This document shows, piece after piece, positions 18,212-28,024 of a DNA stretch of 52,357 nt. A program made the position numbers and the translations under genes. Under the pieces are notes generated by a model. That model was given only the letters and a program-made list of their open reading frames with translations. It had not been told where the DNA came from and searched no databases. Source of the stretch: an uncultured Oscillospiraceae bacterium (GTDB lineage: Bacteria; Bacillota; Clostridia; Oscillospirales; Oscillospiraceae); the NCBI GenBank assembly GCA_944385705.1, contig CALWYF010000010.1, positions 1-52,357 of the forward strand. Reading direction: 5' to 3'. The number at the start of each line of letters is the position of its first letter. Position 1 is the first letter of the stretch.

Positions 18212-18275
18212 AAAAAAGAGAGGACAGGTCCGAAGCTCCGGGCAAATCCCGGACTCTTCTGCCTGTCCCATCTCT
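18212..18275 (-). terminator. Terminator of the exopolysaccharide operon
   Basis: On the minus strand an outer stem (AGAGA-TGGGACAGG with CCTGTCC-TCTCT) encloses a CCGGG hairpin and is followed by TTTTTTA. The intergenic stretch 18035-18361 holds this and the promoter above; no further gene is seen there. Confidence 0.8.
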
Positions 18276-18361
18276 ATTGCGGAGTCCACCGGTTAATTCT
18301 TCGGCGGCTTCATCTTTTATATCAGCCAGTCCGGCCCGGCGGATTTAAGTTTACATAATCT

Positions 18362-19483
18362 TCAATGCAGCAGGCAATAGGCCAGATAGCTGCCGTAGTC
18401 TCCCTCTCTCAGCGCCTTTTCCAGGCAGGCCAGCTTCCGGTTCTTTGTTTCCCAGCCCCGGAAGTTCCTATCCAGGAAGTCGGCATACACGGTAAATATG
18501 GCCCGCTTCACCTCATTGCTCTGAAGTCTGGTTCGGCTGTAGGTCTGTACCGCCATGCTCAAAATATAGTCGTAATAATCCGGGGTAATCTCCAGGCCGT
18601 ACTTCTTTCTGTCCTCAAAGAGCTGCATGGTGATATACAGGGAGTCCAGACTTTTATTCCGGCTGCGGCTGGTTTTGGTTATGCCTTTAGGGTTTTGCCG
18701 ATACAAAACAACGCTGTTTTCTATTCCCGCCGTAATAAGGCCCAGCTTGTCTGCCAGGGGCAGGATCACCTGCCTTATCACGCTGTCCTGATACCAGAAC
18801 CCGTAGGTAAAGACCAGGTTATTAAAAAGCTCTCTTTTGATGAGCTTGCCCCAGACATAGCCCTCACAGTCGACGGCAGACATTGTCCCCTTCTTATGGC
18901 CGTGTCTGCGTATAATATTTCCCTGGCTGTCCACCTCGGTGTAGGCGCCCTCCACAATGGCAGCTCCATATTTTTCTGCTGCCTCCATCAGGCTCTCCAC
19001 CGCCCCTGGGCAGAGCTCATCGTCAGCATCCAGAAACATTATATATTCCGCCGCGGCATGTTCAAGCCCGGTATTCCTGGCGCCGGAAAATCCTTTGTTC
19101 TCCTGGCGTATGAGACAGATGTCCTTGTATCCGTCCAATATTTTGCCGGTGGAGTCGGTGGAACCGTCATCCACCACCAGGACCCGAAAACTGAAGCTTG
19201 TCTTCTGGCTGAGCACCGAGTCTACGCAGCGGCGGATATACTCCTCCACATTGTAGGCAGGGATGATGATATCCAGCTTGCAGTCCTCTCCGCCCTTTTT
19301 CTCGGGCCGGCCCGGGATATAGCAGGAGGAACCCGGCTTTGGTGAAGTGCTCTCCAGCAGCTCCATTGCTGCCTGCACATCTCCTGTGCCCCTCTCCTTT
19401 CCGTACTTTGCGGAATAGAAGGGAGCCGCCAGTCTGTAAGCTGCGTGGCCCAGCCCCAGCTTGCGCAAAAGCTTTGCTATCAT
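18362..19483 (-). CDS. Family 2 glycosyltransferase
   Basis: Protein of 373 aa. The GT-A fold starts at about residue 70 with DIIIPAYNVEEYI. It continues with VDDGSTDST, NKGFSGARN and the metal-binding FLDADDE. About 65 residues precede the catalytic domain, and a roughly 130-residue C-terminal part has no motif I can name. It transfers a sugar from a nucleotide donor in the cytoplasm, presumably to the growing undecaprenyl-linked glycan. It is the last gene of the operon, 8 bases after the UDP-glucose dehydrogenase gene, followed by the operon terminator. Start ATG 19483 has GAGG upstream. Confidence 0.9.
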   Translation of the reverse strand: MIAKLLRKLGLGHAAYRLAAPFYSAKYGKERGTGDVQAAMELLESTSPKPGSSCYIPGRPEKKGGEDCKLDIIIPAYNVEEYIRRCVDSVLSQKTSFSFRVLVVDDGSTDSTGKILDGYKDICLIRQENKGFSGARNTGLEHAAAEYIMFLDADDELCPGAVESLMEAAEKYGAAIVEGAYTEVDSQGNIIRRHGHKKGTMSAVDCEGYVWGKLIKRELFNNLVFTYGFWYQDSVIRQVILPLADKLGLITAGIENSVVLYRQNPKGITKTSRSRNKSLDSLYITMQLFEDRKKYGLEITPDYYDYILSMAVQTYSRTRLQSNEVKRAIFTVYADFLDRNFRGWETKNRKLACLEKALREGDYGSYLAYCLLH

Positions 19484-19491
19484 CAGGCACC

Positions 19492-20724
19492 TCAGTCTCT
19501 GGAGAACAAGTCTCTGGTGTAGACCTTATCCGCAACGTCGCTGAGCTCGGGGTTAAAGCGGTTGGCGATTATCACATCGCACATGGCCTTGAACTTACTC
19601 AGGTCTCTCTCCACAGGGCTGTTAAAGAAATTGTCCTCCTTCAGGGTGGGCTCATAGACTATCACGCTGGCCCCCTTGGCCTTGACCCGCTTCATGATGC
19701 CCTGGATGCTGGAGGCCCGGAAATTGTCTGAGCCGGACTTCATGGTGAGGCGGTAGATGCCGATGACGCAGCTGTTGCCCGGCACGCCGTTGAGGCCCTT
19801 GGTTCCGCCGCCGTAGTAGCCGGCCTTCTTCAGCACCTGCTCGGCAATGAAGTCCTTGCGGGTGGAGTTGGATTCCACAATAGCCCTTATCAGGTTGTTG
19901 GGCACGTCCTCATAGTTTGCCAGCAGCTGCTTGGTGTCCTTGGGCAGGCAGTAGCCGCCGTAGCCGAAGGAGGGGTTATTGTAGTGGCTGCCGATGCGGG
20001 GGTCAAGACACACGCCCTGGATTATCTGGCGGGTGTCCAGGCCCCGCATCTCCGCATAGGTGTCCAGCTCGTTGAAGTAGCTGACACGCAGGGCCAGGTA
20101 GGTGTTTGCAAAGAGTTTTATTGCCTCGGCCTCAGTGAGGTTTGTTATGAGCACCGGCACATCCTCATCCAAGGCGGCCTCTTTCAGAAGCCCGGCAAAG
20201 TCCTCCGCCGCCTTCATAAGCCGCTCATCGCTCATCACAGTGCCCACCACTATGCGGCTGGGGTGGAGATTGTCGTACAGTGCTTTGCCTTCCCGGAGAA
20301 ACTCCGGGGAAAAGATTATATTGGGATTATTGAACTGCTCTCTGATGCCTTTGGTGTAGCCCACAGGTATGGTAGACTTGATGACTATAAGGGCCTGGGG
20401 GTTCACCCTGGTGCATATCTCCAGCACATCCTCCACGGCGGAGGTATCGAAGTAATTTTTGTTGGGGTCGTAGTTCGTGGGGGCTGCCACAATAACTATA
20501 TCCGCTCCGGAGTAGGCCGCTTCCTTGTCCACGGTGGCTGTGAGCTTCAGCTCCTTTTCCGCCATATAGCGGCTTATCTCCGCGTCAACTATTGGGGACT
20601 TCCCGGAGTTTATCATGTCCACCTTTGCCGGGGTGGTGGTCACTGCCATGACTTCATGCTTCTGGCTCAGCAGTACCGCCAGAGAGAGACCCACATATCC
20701 TACGCCTGCAACTGCTATCTTCAT
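19492..20724 (-). CDS. ugd: UDP-glucose 6-dehydrogenase
   Basis: 410 aa. It oxidises UDP-glucose to UDP-glucuronate with NAD+. The N-terminal Rossmann motif [28 protein letters not shown] and the catalytic cysteine in [10 protein letters not shown] (Cys about 259) are intact. It supplies UDP-GlcA to the epimerase encoded two genes upstream in the operon, so uronic acids are expected in the glycan. It starts directly after the acetyltransferase stop. The family also includes UDP-N-acetylmannosamine dehydrogenases, but the sequence and partner epimerase favour UDP-glucose. Confidence 0.93.
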   Translation of the reverse strand: MKIAVAGVGYVGLSLAVLLSQKHEVMAVTTTPAKVDMINSGKSPIVDAEISRYMAEKELKLTATVDKEAAYSGADIVIVAAPTNYDPNKNYFDTSAVEDVLEICTRVNPQALIVIKSTIPVGYTKGIREQFNNPNIIFSPEFLREGKALYDNLHPSRIVVGTVMSDERLMKAAEDFAGLLKEAALDEDVPVLITNLTEAEAIKLFANTYLALRVSYFNELDTYAEMRGLDTRQIIQGVCLDPRIGSHYNNPSFGYGGYCLPKDTKQLLANYEDVPNNLIRAIVESNSTRKDFIAEQVLKKAGYYGGGTKGLNGVPGNSCVIGIYRLTMKSGSDNFRASSIQGIMKRVKAKGASVIVYEPTLKEDNFFNSPVERDLSKFKAMCDVIIANRFNPELSDVADKVYTRDLFSRD

Positions 20725-21324
20725 TTATTCTTCATCCTTTCCCGCCCTGTTTTTTTCCATTTCCACTCTGCCCTTATGGCTGACTATCTTTGCCGGGTTG
20801 CCCGCCACGGTTACGTTCTCCTCTTCAACGCTGCGGCTCACCACGGAATTTGCACCTATGACCACATTGTCGGCTATATGTATATCACCGGCGACTATGG
20901 CCCCCATAAACAGCACCACTCCATTGCCTATGGTGGGGACTCCGTCATTGAAACCCGCTGCCGCCAGGGAGGTGTGGGCATGCACCGTACAGTTCTCCCC
21001 CGCCCTGGCCCTGCCGTTTATGTGCATCTCTCCTACGTGCATCACCCTGAGGCCACGGCCAAAGACATTAGGCGGTATATGTATCCGCCACTTCATCTGG
21101 AACAGCTCCAGGCGCATCCTGTATATCCGGCTCAAAAAGCGGTGGCCGCTGTTTATATGGTACTCCGTCTTTCTCAGAAGTATCTGGTGCCGGCGAAGCA
21201 CGGCGTTCTCGCTCATCAGCAAAATATTATATATCCTGTACCTGCCGTAGTTGGGATAGCGCTTCAGCTCCAAGTCCAGCCAGTCCCTCAGGTCCTCTTT
21301 TGTTTTTATGCGTTTTTCTTCCAT
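20725..21324 (-). CDS. Left-handed beta-helix acetyltransferase (serine acetyltransferase-like)
   Basis: 199 aa. Hexapeptide-repeat turns run from about residue 90 to 190 (VGEMHING, CTVHAHTS, PTIGNGVVLFMGAIVAGD, VVIGANSVVSRSV, VAGNPAKIV), as in CysE-like and sugar O-acetyltransferases. In a polysaccharide operon it most likely O-acetylates a sugar rather than serine. It is adjacent to ugd with no gap and 15 bases from the epimerase gene. The donor would be acetyl-CoA; the acceptor cannot be assigned. Confidence 0.8.
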   Translation of the reverse strand: MEEKRIKTKEDLRDWLDLELKRYPNYGRYRIYNILLMSENAVLRRHQILLRKTEYHINSGHRFLSRIYRMRLELFQMKWRIHIPPNVFGRGLRVMHVGEMHINGRARAGENCTVHAHTSLAAAGFNDGVPTIGNGVVLFMGAIVAGDIHIADNVVIGANSVVSRSVEEENVTVAGNPAKIVSHKGRVEMEKNRAGKDEE

Positions 21325-21339
21325 CCGGGCTTATACTCC

Positions 21340-22428
21340 TTAAAGTCCGTAGTATTCCTTGTACCAGTGGACAAATCTTCTCAGGCCCTCCCTCAGAGGG
21401 GTGCTGGGTCTGAAGCCGAAGTCCCGCTCCAGAGGCTCAGTGTCCGCATAGGTAACCGGCACATCTCCCGGCTGCATGGGCACCAGCTCCTTGTGGCCCT
21501 CAAAATCATAGTCCTCCGGCAGTACACCGGCAGAGACAAGTTCCTCCTGAAGTATGGTGACGAAGTCCAGCAGATTTTCCGGGTGGCTGTTGCCGATATT
21601 GTAAAGCTTATAGGGGGGTACGGGCAGACCGTCCTCCCCGGTGCTGCGATCCGGTGAGCGCTGCATGATGCGGATGACTCCCTCACCTATATCGTCGATA
21701 TAGGTGAAGTCCCGCTTGCAGTTGCCGTAATTGAATATCTTTATGGTCTGGCCTGCCCGAAGCTTGTCGGTAAAGCCGTAATAGGCCATGTCCGGGCGGC
21801 CCGCCGGGCCGTACACCGTGAAGAAGCGCAGGCCCGTGCTGGGTATATCGTAGAGCTTGGCATAGGCATGGGCCAGCAGCTCGTCGGATTTCTTAGTGGC
21901 GGCATAGAGGCTTATTGGATTGTCCACCTTGTCGTCGGTGGAGTAGGGTACCTTTTTGTTGCTGCCGTACACCGAGGAGCTGGAAGCATACACCAAATGC
22001 TCCACGCCTTTGGCTCCCCCGTCATAGGAGTGGCGGCAGGCCTCCAGGATGTTGTAAAAGCCTATGAGGTTGGATTCTATGTACACATCCGGGTTCTGGA
22101 TGGAGTAGCGCACTCCCGCCTGGGCAGCCAGGTTCACCACCACCGCCGGCTTATAGTCGGCAAAGATCCTGTTTATCAGCGGTTTTTCCGCCAAGTTGCC
22201 CCGGATAAAGCTGAGGCGGCAGCCAGCCTGCTCCCGCTCCTTGGCCAGCTTCTCCAGCTTTGCCAGGCGGTACTCCTTCAGCTTTACGTCATAGTAGTCG
22301 TTCATGCTGTCGATGCCCACCACATGGATGCCTTCAAAGCTTCTCAGCAGCTCCTCGGAGAGAAAAGCTCCGATAAAGCCCGCAGCTCCGGTGACGAACA
22401 CCGTCTTATTTTCAAGGGAAATATCCAT
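21340..22428 (-). CDS. UDP-glucuronate 4-epimerase-like NAD-dependent epimerase
   Basis: 362 aa extended SDR. Rossmann motif VTGAAGFIGAFL, catalytic SSSSVYG and YAATKK (Tyr-x-x-x-Lys) are present, together with the FFTVYGPAGRPDMA block typical of UDP-glucuronate/galacturonate epimerases. Paired with ugd in the same operon it would make UDP-galacturonate. ATG 22428 has GGAGG upstream. A 35-base gap separates it from the flippase gene. Confidence 0.88.
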   Translation of the reverse strand: MDISLENKTVFVTGAAGFIGAFLSEELLRSFEGIHVVGIDSMNDYYDVKLKEYRLAKLEKLAKEREQAGCRLSFIRGNLAEKPLINRIFADYKPAVVVNLAAQAGVRYSIQNPDVYIESNLIGFYNILEACRHSYDGGAKGVEHLVYASSSSVYGSNKKVPYSTDDKVDNPISLYAATKKSDELLAHAYAKLYDIPSTGLRFFTVYGPAGRPDMAYYGFTDKLRAGQTIKIFNYGNCKRDFTYIDDIGEGVIRIMQRSPDRSTGEDGLPVPPYKLYNIGNSHPENLLDFVTILQEELVSAGVLPEDYDFEGHKELVPMQPGDVPVTYADTEPLERDFGFRPSTPLREGLRRFVHWYKEYYGL

Positions 22429-22463
22429 AATATCCTCCTGCTTGCCTGTATATAATTTTTAAA

Positions 22464-23924
22464 TTATTGTTCTTTATGTGACTTTTTTTCCTGGAACATC
22501 TCACGGAGCAGTTTCAGAGCATACACAAAAATGTCTATCTTCAAGGCCCAGCACAAAATTATGTAAACAACAATGCCGCTCAGGATCTGCAAGACCAGCT
22601 TCAGTGCTACCGGCATGAGGATATAGTTTATTCCCAGGACAGCAGCCCCCATTATCAGTGCGGCCACAAGTATTTTCCAGGTATCCTTTACCTGGCTCCA
22701 TACACCGTAGCCCAGCAGCTTTTTATTGGGAGCAGTGATGATAAATACGTCCAGCCAGGCGCTTACGGCAAAGCTGTAGGCCATTGCTATCACCTGGTCA
22801 AACAGAAGCACGGTAAGGCCCAGCATCGCCAGCATGGCTATTCTTCTTATAAACTCCAGCTTCATGTATATATCGCTGCGTCCCATGGATTTGATGGCCA
22901 CCAGGTTGGAGGCCGACACTATAAAGGGTACCTGAGCGATACAGATGATCTGCATGAAGGGAACGCAGGGCAGCCACTTGTCCGTCAGCAGCAGCTTCAC
23001 CAGAGGCTCGGCCACGGCGGCCAGACCTATCATGGCCGGGAAGACCATCAGGGAACCTAAGCCCAGAGTTTTCTTCATTATGCCCCGCATCTCGTCCCGG
23101 TCATCCTGGGCCTTGGCCAGCACCGGGAACATCACCGACTGCACCGAGGCCTCCAGGGCCAGGGTTATAACAAAGGGGAACTGCTGGCCACGGTCATAGT
23201 AGCCCAGGTCCTCGGTGGAAAAGCGCTTGCCGATTATCAGCGAGCGCAGGTCGTAATACAAAGAGCACATCATGGAAGCAGCCAGCATCTTCCAGCCAAA
23301 GCCGTAGAGCTCCTTTGCCCGCTTTACCGAGAAGGTGAGATGGGGCACCCAGCGCACCGCTATCATCATTGCCACGCAGTCCACCACTGTATGGGAGAAA
23401 TAGTAGACCACCAGCGTCCATATCCCTGCGCCTGAAAAAGCCAGGGCCACAGCCAGGCTGCCGGAAATTATAGTTGCTGTCAGGCTGCACGCCAGCATCT
23501 GCTTGAAGCGCATCTCCCGCTGTATCTTGGCAGTGAGTATGGAACCGTAGGAGCTGAAGAACACGGAGAAGGCATAGACCCGAAGCGGCATCAGTATCTC
23601 CGGGCTGCTGTAATAATTGGCAATAAAGGGAGCCGCTATGAAGACTATGGAAGTCATTACCACGGACATTGCCATACATATATAGAAGACGGTGGAATAA
23701 TCCCTGTCGTCGGTGTTCTTGTTCTGAACCAAGGCCGTTCCCAGTCCACCCTCGATTATGCTCTGGGAGAGGTTGACGAACACGTTTATTATGGCTATCT
23801 GGCCGTAGGCCTCCGGGCTCAGCAGCCTGGCCAGCAGTATGCCGATTATGAAGCCCAAGCCCTTTACGGAGAAGCGCTCCACCGTCTTGTAAATCAGTGA
23901 GCTTACAACTAAAGTTTTTTTCAT
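22464..23924 (-). CDS. Polysaccharide flippase (Wzx-type, MOP superfamily)
   Basis: 486 aa with about 12-14 hydrophobic segments. The start resembles the WzxC/TuaB group: KGLGFIIGILLARLLSPEAYG and IIEGGLGTALVQ, then YYSSPEILMPLRVYA. It should move the lipid-linked oligosaccharide across the membrane. It overlaps the next upstream gene by 4 bases (ATGA). It lies centrally in the operon; no Wzy polymerase is found alongside. Confidence 0.9.
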   Translation of the reverse strand: MKKTLVVSSLIYKTVERFSVKGLGFIIGILLARLLSPEAYGQIAIINVFVNLSQSIIEGGLGTALVQNKNTDDRDYSTVFYICMAMSVVMTSIVFIAAPFIANYYSSPEILMPLRVYAFSVFFSSYGSILTAKIQREMRFKQMLACSLTATIISGSLAVALAFSGAGIWTLVVYYFSHTVVDCVAMMIAVRWVPHLTFSVKRAKELYGFGWKMLAASMMCSLYYDLRSLIIGKRFSTEDLGYYDRGQQFPFVITLALEASVQSVMFPVLAKAQDDRDEMRGIMKKTLGLGSLMVFPAMIGLAAVAEPLVKLLLTDKWLPCVPFMQIICIAQVPFIVSASNLVAIKSMGRSDIYMKLEFIRRIAMLAMLGLTVLLFDQVIAMAYSFAVSAWLDVFIITAPNKKLLGYGVWSQVKDTWKILVAALIMGAAVLGINYILMPVALKLVLQILSGIVVYIILCWALKIDIFVYALKLLREMFQEKKSHKEQ

Positions 23925-25042
23925 GTCTCTACCTTTTTCTTGCCGACTATTTCCTCAATATAGTTGTGATATTGGCGGCAGATCTCATCCCTGGAGTGGG
24001 TCTGTCTTATTTTCAGCGCCCCTATTGACAGCTTCTCCCCCAGGCCCGGCTCGTCGGCAATCCGGGCCATGGCGGAGGCTATGGCCTCAGCATCGTCCAC
24101 CGGAGCGAGCAGTCCGCTGACCCCGTCCTCTATAAGCTCTGCCGGACCGAAATCGCAGTCGGTGCACACGCAGGGCAGTCCGCAGGCCATGGCCTCTATT
24201 AAGGCGTTGGGCATGCCCTCATATCGGCTGGTCATCAGGAACATACCGGCGTCCTTGATATGCTCCAGCACATCCGGCAGATTTCCCTGAAAAATCACCC
24301 GGCTGCCCACATTAAGACTTGTAGCCAGCTCCTGAAGCTTTTTTCTGAACTCATCCGGGCCTCTGCCGTAGATATTCAGCGTATGCTCCGGGTGTTCACG
24401 GGCAAAGAGGGCAAAGGCCCTTATCATGGTATCATAGGCCTTCTGATAGTCCAGCCGGCCCATGGCGCAGAGGCTCCTGCTGTCTCTCTCTGAATATTCT
24501 GTCACCGTCTTAGGAATGTCGCTGGAAAAGAGGCCGTTATGTATCACCCGGCCCTTATCCCTGAGACTTTGTGGGAATAGTTCCGACACCCGCTGGGTCT
24601 GGAAAATGAATCCGTCCAATTTACCCAGGCAGCTGTCTTCCAGGTGTTCCAGCGCACGTTTTTCCACAACGGCCGGGTTTGCCCGTTCCGAGGCAATTAT
24701 TTTGCACCTGTTCCGGCAAAAGCTCAGCGCCAGAAGCAGCTGGAAGCTGAGATGGGTGGAAAAGCAGATGACCGCATCCGGCCGCTCCTGCCTTTCCCAG
24801 CGGCGCAGTGCCGTCAGGGTCTTGAACATGCGGCCGAGAGAGTCCAGCCTGTTTCCAGAATCTCCCGCCACATCCAGCCCGCACACTCTGACGCCTGGAT
24901 CCAGTTTGTAGCCGCTTTCCCCCTTGTCCAGGGTGAGGAGTATCACCTCATCCCCCCAGGCGGTGAATTGATTTGCCAGCCCGCTCATAACTCTCTGGGC
25001 TCCGCCCCGTAGCAGGTTGCCGTAGAAAAATGCCAGTTTCAT
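23921..25042 (-). CDS. Family 4 glycosyltransferase
   Basis: 373 aa GT-B fold. The N-terminal acceptor side begins MKLAFFYGNLLRGGAQRVMS. The C-terminal donor domain has YGRGPDEFR, a SRYEGMPNALIEAMACGLPC loop with the EX7E-type glutamates, and a GPAELIEDG stretch. It resembles the neighbouring GT4 at 25101, suggesting an old duplication. The gap of 58 bases upstream holds a GC hairpin and no recognised gene. Confidence 0.9.
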   Translation of the reverse strand: MKLAFFYGNLLRGGAQRVMSGLANQFTAWGDEVILLTLDKGESGYKLDPGVRVCGLDVAGDSGNRLDSLGRMFKTLTALRRWERQERPDAVICFSTHLSFQLLLALSFCRNRCKIIASERANPAVVEKRALEHLEDSCLGKLDGFIFQTQRVSELFPQSLRDKGRVIHNGLFSSDIPKTVTEYSERDSRSLCAMGRLDYQKAYDTMIRAFALFAREHPEHTLNIYGRGPDEFRKKLQELATSLNVGSRVIFQGNLPDVLEHIKDAGMFLMTSRYEGMPNALIEAMACGLPCVCTDCDFGPAELIEDGVSGLLAPVDDAEAIASAMARIADEPGLGEKLSIGALKIRQTHSRDEICRQYHNYIEEIVGKKKVET

Positions 25043-25053
25043 TCTTTACACCC

Positions 25054-25081
25054 CGCCGCCGGTAAGGCCCGGCGGCTCCTT
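25054..25081 (-). other. GC-rich hairpin between two glycosyltransferase genes
   Basis: GCCGCCGG and CCGGCGGC pair around a short loop just before the ribosome site of the downstream gene, with no T run. It may stabilise or modulate translation. A 12-codon frame starting with ATG spans it but has no support beyond that. Confidence 0.35.
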
Positions 25082-25100
25082 CATTTTTCTGTGTCTCGTT

Positions 25101-26186
25101 TCAGTTTCCCATCACGCTTTCCACGTACTGCCGCCACTGCTCAAAGATGGCCTCAGGCCGGAAGTCCTCCGCCCGGCTCCGGGCTTTCGCTCCCATTTCC
25201 CGCCGTTTGTCCTCATCTCTCAGCAGTTCCAGCATTGCGTCTCTCAATGCCTGCTCATCCCCTACCGGGACCAGGCGCCCGTTGATACCATTGTCTATAG
25301 TCGTCTCCGGCCCGCCGCAGGGGCAGTCTGTGGCTATACAGCACAGCCCCGAAGCCATAGCCTCCAGCAGGGCGTTGGGCATGCCCTCATAGTCCGAGGG
25401 CAGTACAAAGAGCCCGGCTCCCGCCAGGACCTGAGGCATATTATCCGAAGCGCCCATGAGCTTTATCCGTTTCTCCATGCCCAAGGACTTGATAAGTTCC
25501 TCCAGCTCTCCCCTCAGCTCGCCCTCGCCGTAGATGCGCAGCTCCTGCTCCACCTGGGGGGCAATGGCTGCAAAGGCTCTGATAAGCAGGGCCTGATTTT
25601 TTTGTCTGGTCAGACGTCCGGCAGTCATAACATAGCCCTCCGGCCCTTTGCCGCTGTCGGAGAAAAATGACTCATCCACCTGGTTCATTATGACCCTTGA
25701 CTTTTTTTGCAGCCGTCGGGGGAACCAGGCCCGGGCCTGCTCTGTCTGGAACACGCAGCCGTCGGCCAGGGGCAGCAAAATCTTTCCTACCAGGCGGCCC
25801 AGCCGTCCGGCGTACTCCCGCTCCGGGTCGTTGCGCACGGAGACAATGGTCTTTACCGGCAGGAAGGCCGAGGCCAGGACGGAACGGAAGTTGGGCTCGG
25901 CCATGAAAGATATGATGGCCCGGGGCCGATACTTCTTTATAAGCTTTCTCAGGGCCTTTATACGGCTGAGATTTCTTTTCAGCCGGGACTGCTCCAGCTG
26001 TTCCCGCTCAATGGAAATGCGCTCCACGCCCTCCGGCACCGGGTACTCCCAGCTGTCCACAAAGCTGGTGACCAGCACTGAGCGCCAGCCGGCCCGGGCA
26101 AAGCGCTTCGCCAGCTGGAGCATCACCCGCTCCGCCCCGCCGTCGTGGATGGCGTTTATATAGAACATTATGGTTTTACTTTCCAT
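25101..26186 (-). CDS. Family 4 glycosyltransferase
   Basis: 361 aa GT-B enzyme with NAIHDGGAERVMLQLAKRFA at the start, YGEGELRGELEELI and the donor-site loop SDYEGMPNALLEAMASGLCC followed by GGPETTIDNG. It is most like GalNAc or glucose transferases of the EpsD/PglJ type; the exact sugar is unknown. It lies 6 bases after the DUF2334 gene. Its ribosome site is weak, so coupling to the gene upstream is likely. Confidence 0.9.
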   Translation of the reverse strand: MESKTIMFYINAIHDGGAERVMLQLAKRFARAGWRSVLVTSFVDSWEYPVPEGVERISIEREQLEQSRLKRNLSRIKALRKLIKKYRPRAIISFMAEPNFRSVLASAFLPVKTIVSVRNDPEREYAGRLGRLVGKILLPLADGCVFQTEQARAWFPRRLQKKSRVIMNQVDESFFSDSGKGPEGYVMTAGRLTRQKNQALLIRAFAAIAPQVEQELRIYGEGELRGELEELIKSLGMEKRIKLMGASDNMPQVLAGAGLFVLPSDYEGMPNALLEAMASGLCCIATDCPCGGPETTIDNGINGRLVPVGDEQALRDAMLELLRDEDKRREMGAKARSRAEDFRPEAIFEQWRQYVESVMGN

Positions 26187-26192
26187 AGGGTC

Positions 26193-26927
26193 TCATTTTC
26201 CGTTTAAATTTCTTCTGATACGGCGCATGGTGAAATAACCCAGGCGCAGCAGCTTGTCGCCCATATCCTCCCGGCGCCGGGTCTGGCCCTTGGGATAGGC
26301 CACGAACTCCCCCTCATGGACTCTCAGAAAGCCCTCCAGCTCCAGGAAGTCCTCCTCTCCCATCACGTTGGGGTGGTAGCAGAAGGTAACCCAGTCCAGA
26401 TTCAGCTTTCTTGCCCGGCCGGTCTGCTGGGGCACGAAGGTGAAGCCGTACTTATTGTAAGGCGCTCTTGCTACGGTGTCGCTGATGCTGCGGATGTCCG
26501 TACACTCCAGCAGGGCCCGAAGGGTATCCCTGTCAAAGGTGTGGGAGGGGGCGATAAATGCCACCGGCTTTATGCCCTGGGCATTGAATACCTCCATGCC
26601 TGCCGCTATCTTTTCCTTCTGCTTGTCCAGAGGCAGGCCGGCAAACTCCGAGCGCTGGTGCACCGGATTGAGGCCGCCCTCCCGGGTCACGTACACATGC
26701 TGCCAACCGTGGAGAGCCATGGCCCAGCCCCGGCTCTGCCAGGCTCTGGCCCGGTCCCAGAACTCCGGGTCCTCCGGATATTGCTCCATCTGGGGGTCCC
26801 GGCAGTCGGGGATGATACCCACTATGGGCTTTACTCCATAGGCGTTGAGAAGCTCTTCCATCCGCTGCCATTTGTCCCGGTCATGCCTGGGGCAGGCGTC
26901 GTCCAGACGCATTATATATCTGCTCAT
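26193..26927 (-). CDS. DUF2334 polysaccharide deacetylase-like protein
   Basis: 244 aa. The start MSRYIMRLDDACPRHD has the Asp-Asp pair of carbohydrate esterase-like (NodB fold) enzymes. The LHGWQHVY His motif and a later FIAPSHTFD follow. The family is grouped with polysaccharide deacetylases, and this copy keeps plausible metal ligands. No signal peptide is seen, so it would act on cytoplasmic lipid-linked intermediates. It overlaps the upstream GT4 gene by 4 bases. Substrate inferred only: an N-acetyl or O-acetyl group on the glycan. Confidence 0.8.
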   Translation of the reverse strand: MSRYIMRLDDACPRHDRDKWQRMEELLNAYGVKPIVGIIPDCRDPQMEQYPEDPEFWDRARAWQSRGWAMALHGWQHVYVTREGGLNPVHQRSEFAGLPLDKQKEKIAAGMEVFNAQGIKPVAFIAPSHTFDRDTLRALLECTDIRSISDTVARAPYNKYGFTFVPQQTGRARKLNLDWVTFCYHPNVMGEEDFLELEGFLRVHEGEFVAYPKGQTRRREDMGDKLLRLGYFTMRRIRRNLNGK

Positions 26928-28024
26928 GTATTGGCCTCCCTATATAGTTTTTCATACAGCCGGCTCAGCCGGTTTACGCTGTCGTTTATGTCGTAGCCTG
27001 CTCTGACGATGTTCTCTCTCACATCCATTCTGGGCAGGGGCTTTACCAGCTCTTCGGCCCAGTGCTCGGGCTCATCTATGGCCAGACGGCGCACCAGAGG
27101 CGAGATATCCACCTCCCGGGTTATCCTGTCGGATATTAAGCATGGCAGGCCTGCGGCCTGGGCCTCCACTACCGTCACCGGCAGTCCCTCCCATTTTGAA
27201 GGAAAGGCCAGGACATCCATGGCCCACATCAGCTCCGCCACATCGCTGCGGTTTCCCGGCAGCAGCACTGAAGCTTCCAGGCCCAGCTCCTTTATCTTTC
27301 TCTCTATATCCGGCCTGAGCTCACCGTCTCCCACCAACAGCAGCAGGGCATCCGGCCGCAGCTTCCGGAGAGCGGCAAAGCAGTCCAGGAGGAAGCCGTG
27401 GTTCTTAGCTTCATGGAAGCGGCCCACGTGGCCTATCACCAGCCTGTCCTCCGCCCCCAGTTCCTTCCGGTAACGGCGGCGGGCCTCCTCGTTGAAGGCA
27501 AAACGGGCGGTGTCCACTCCGTTTTTCAGCAGTATGAAATTTTCTCCCCGGCATGCTTTCTCCCCGTAGAGCCAGACCCCCGCCTCCCGGGTGCAGCTCA
27601 TGAGCACATCCGCCTGATATCTCAGGGGATATTGCAGAGCCATTTTTACAAGAGAGCTCAGGCCGCTGCCGTTGGAGGTAGAGTGGCTGTGGATAATGGT
27701 CTTCAGGCCGTTTCTCCTTGCCACCGGCAGATACAGGGAGGCATAGCTGCGCACATGGGAGTGGAGTATCCTGTACTCCGGGTGCTCCTTAAAGAAGCTG
27801 CTCCAGCTGCGGCGTACCTCCCCCACGTTGCCGTGGAAGCCGGGCATGGTATATATCCTGCCCCCCAGCTCTTTCACTTCGGCGGCGTAGTCGTCCCTGT
27901 CCGGGTGGTCCAGAACGAAGTCGAACTGTATCCGCTCCCTGTCCATGTGCCTGTACAGGTTCATCACCAGGGCCTGGGAGCCGCCCATTTCCAGGGCGCC
28001 TATCATCTGCAAAACTCTTATCAT
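26924..28024 (-). CDS. Family 4 glycosyltransferase (EpsF-like)
   Basis: 366 aa. It starts MIRVLQMIGALEMGGSQALV, typical of EpsF-like GT4 enzymes, with HSHVRSYASLY, IGHVGRFHEAKNH and the donor loop PSKWEGLPVTVVEAQAAGLP. The last is a variant of the usual EGMPNALLEAMA, so it is a distinct subfamily from the GT4 genes next to it. It overlaps its neighbours by 4 bases on both sides. Confidence 0.9.
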   Translation of the reverse strand: MIRVLQMIGALEMGGSQALVMNLYRHMDRERIQFDFVLDHPDRDDYAAEVKELGGRIYTMPGFHGNVGEVRRSWSSFFKEHPEYRILHSHVRSYASLYLPVARRNGLKTIIHSHSTSNGSGLSSLVKMALQYPLRYQADVLMSCTREAGVWLYGEKACRGENFILLKNGVDTARFAFNEEARRRYRKELGAEDRLVIGHVGRFHEAKNHGFLLDCFAALRKLRPDALLLLVGDGELRPDIERKIKELGLEASVLLPGNRSDVAELMWAMDVLAFPSKWEGLPVTVVEAQAAGLPCLISDRITREVDISPLVRRLAIDEPEHWAEELVKPLPRMDVRENIVRAGYDINDSVNRLSRLYEKLYREANT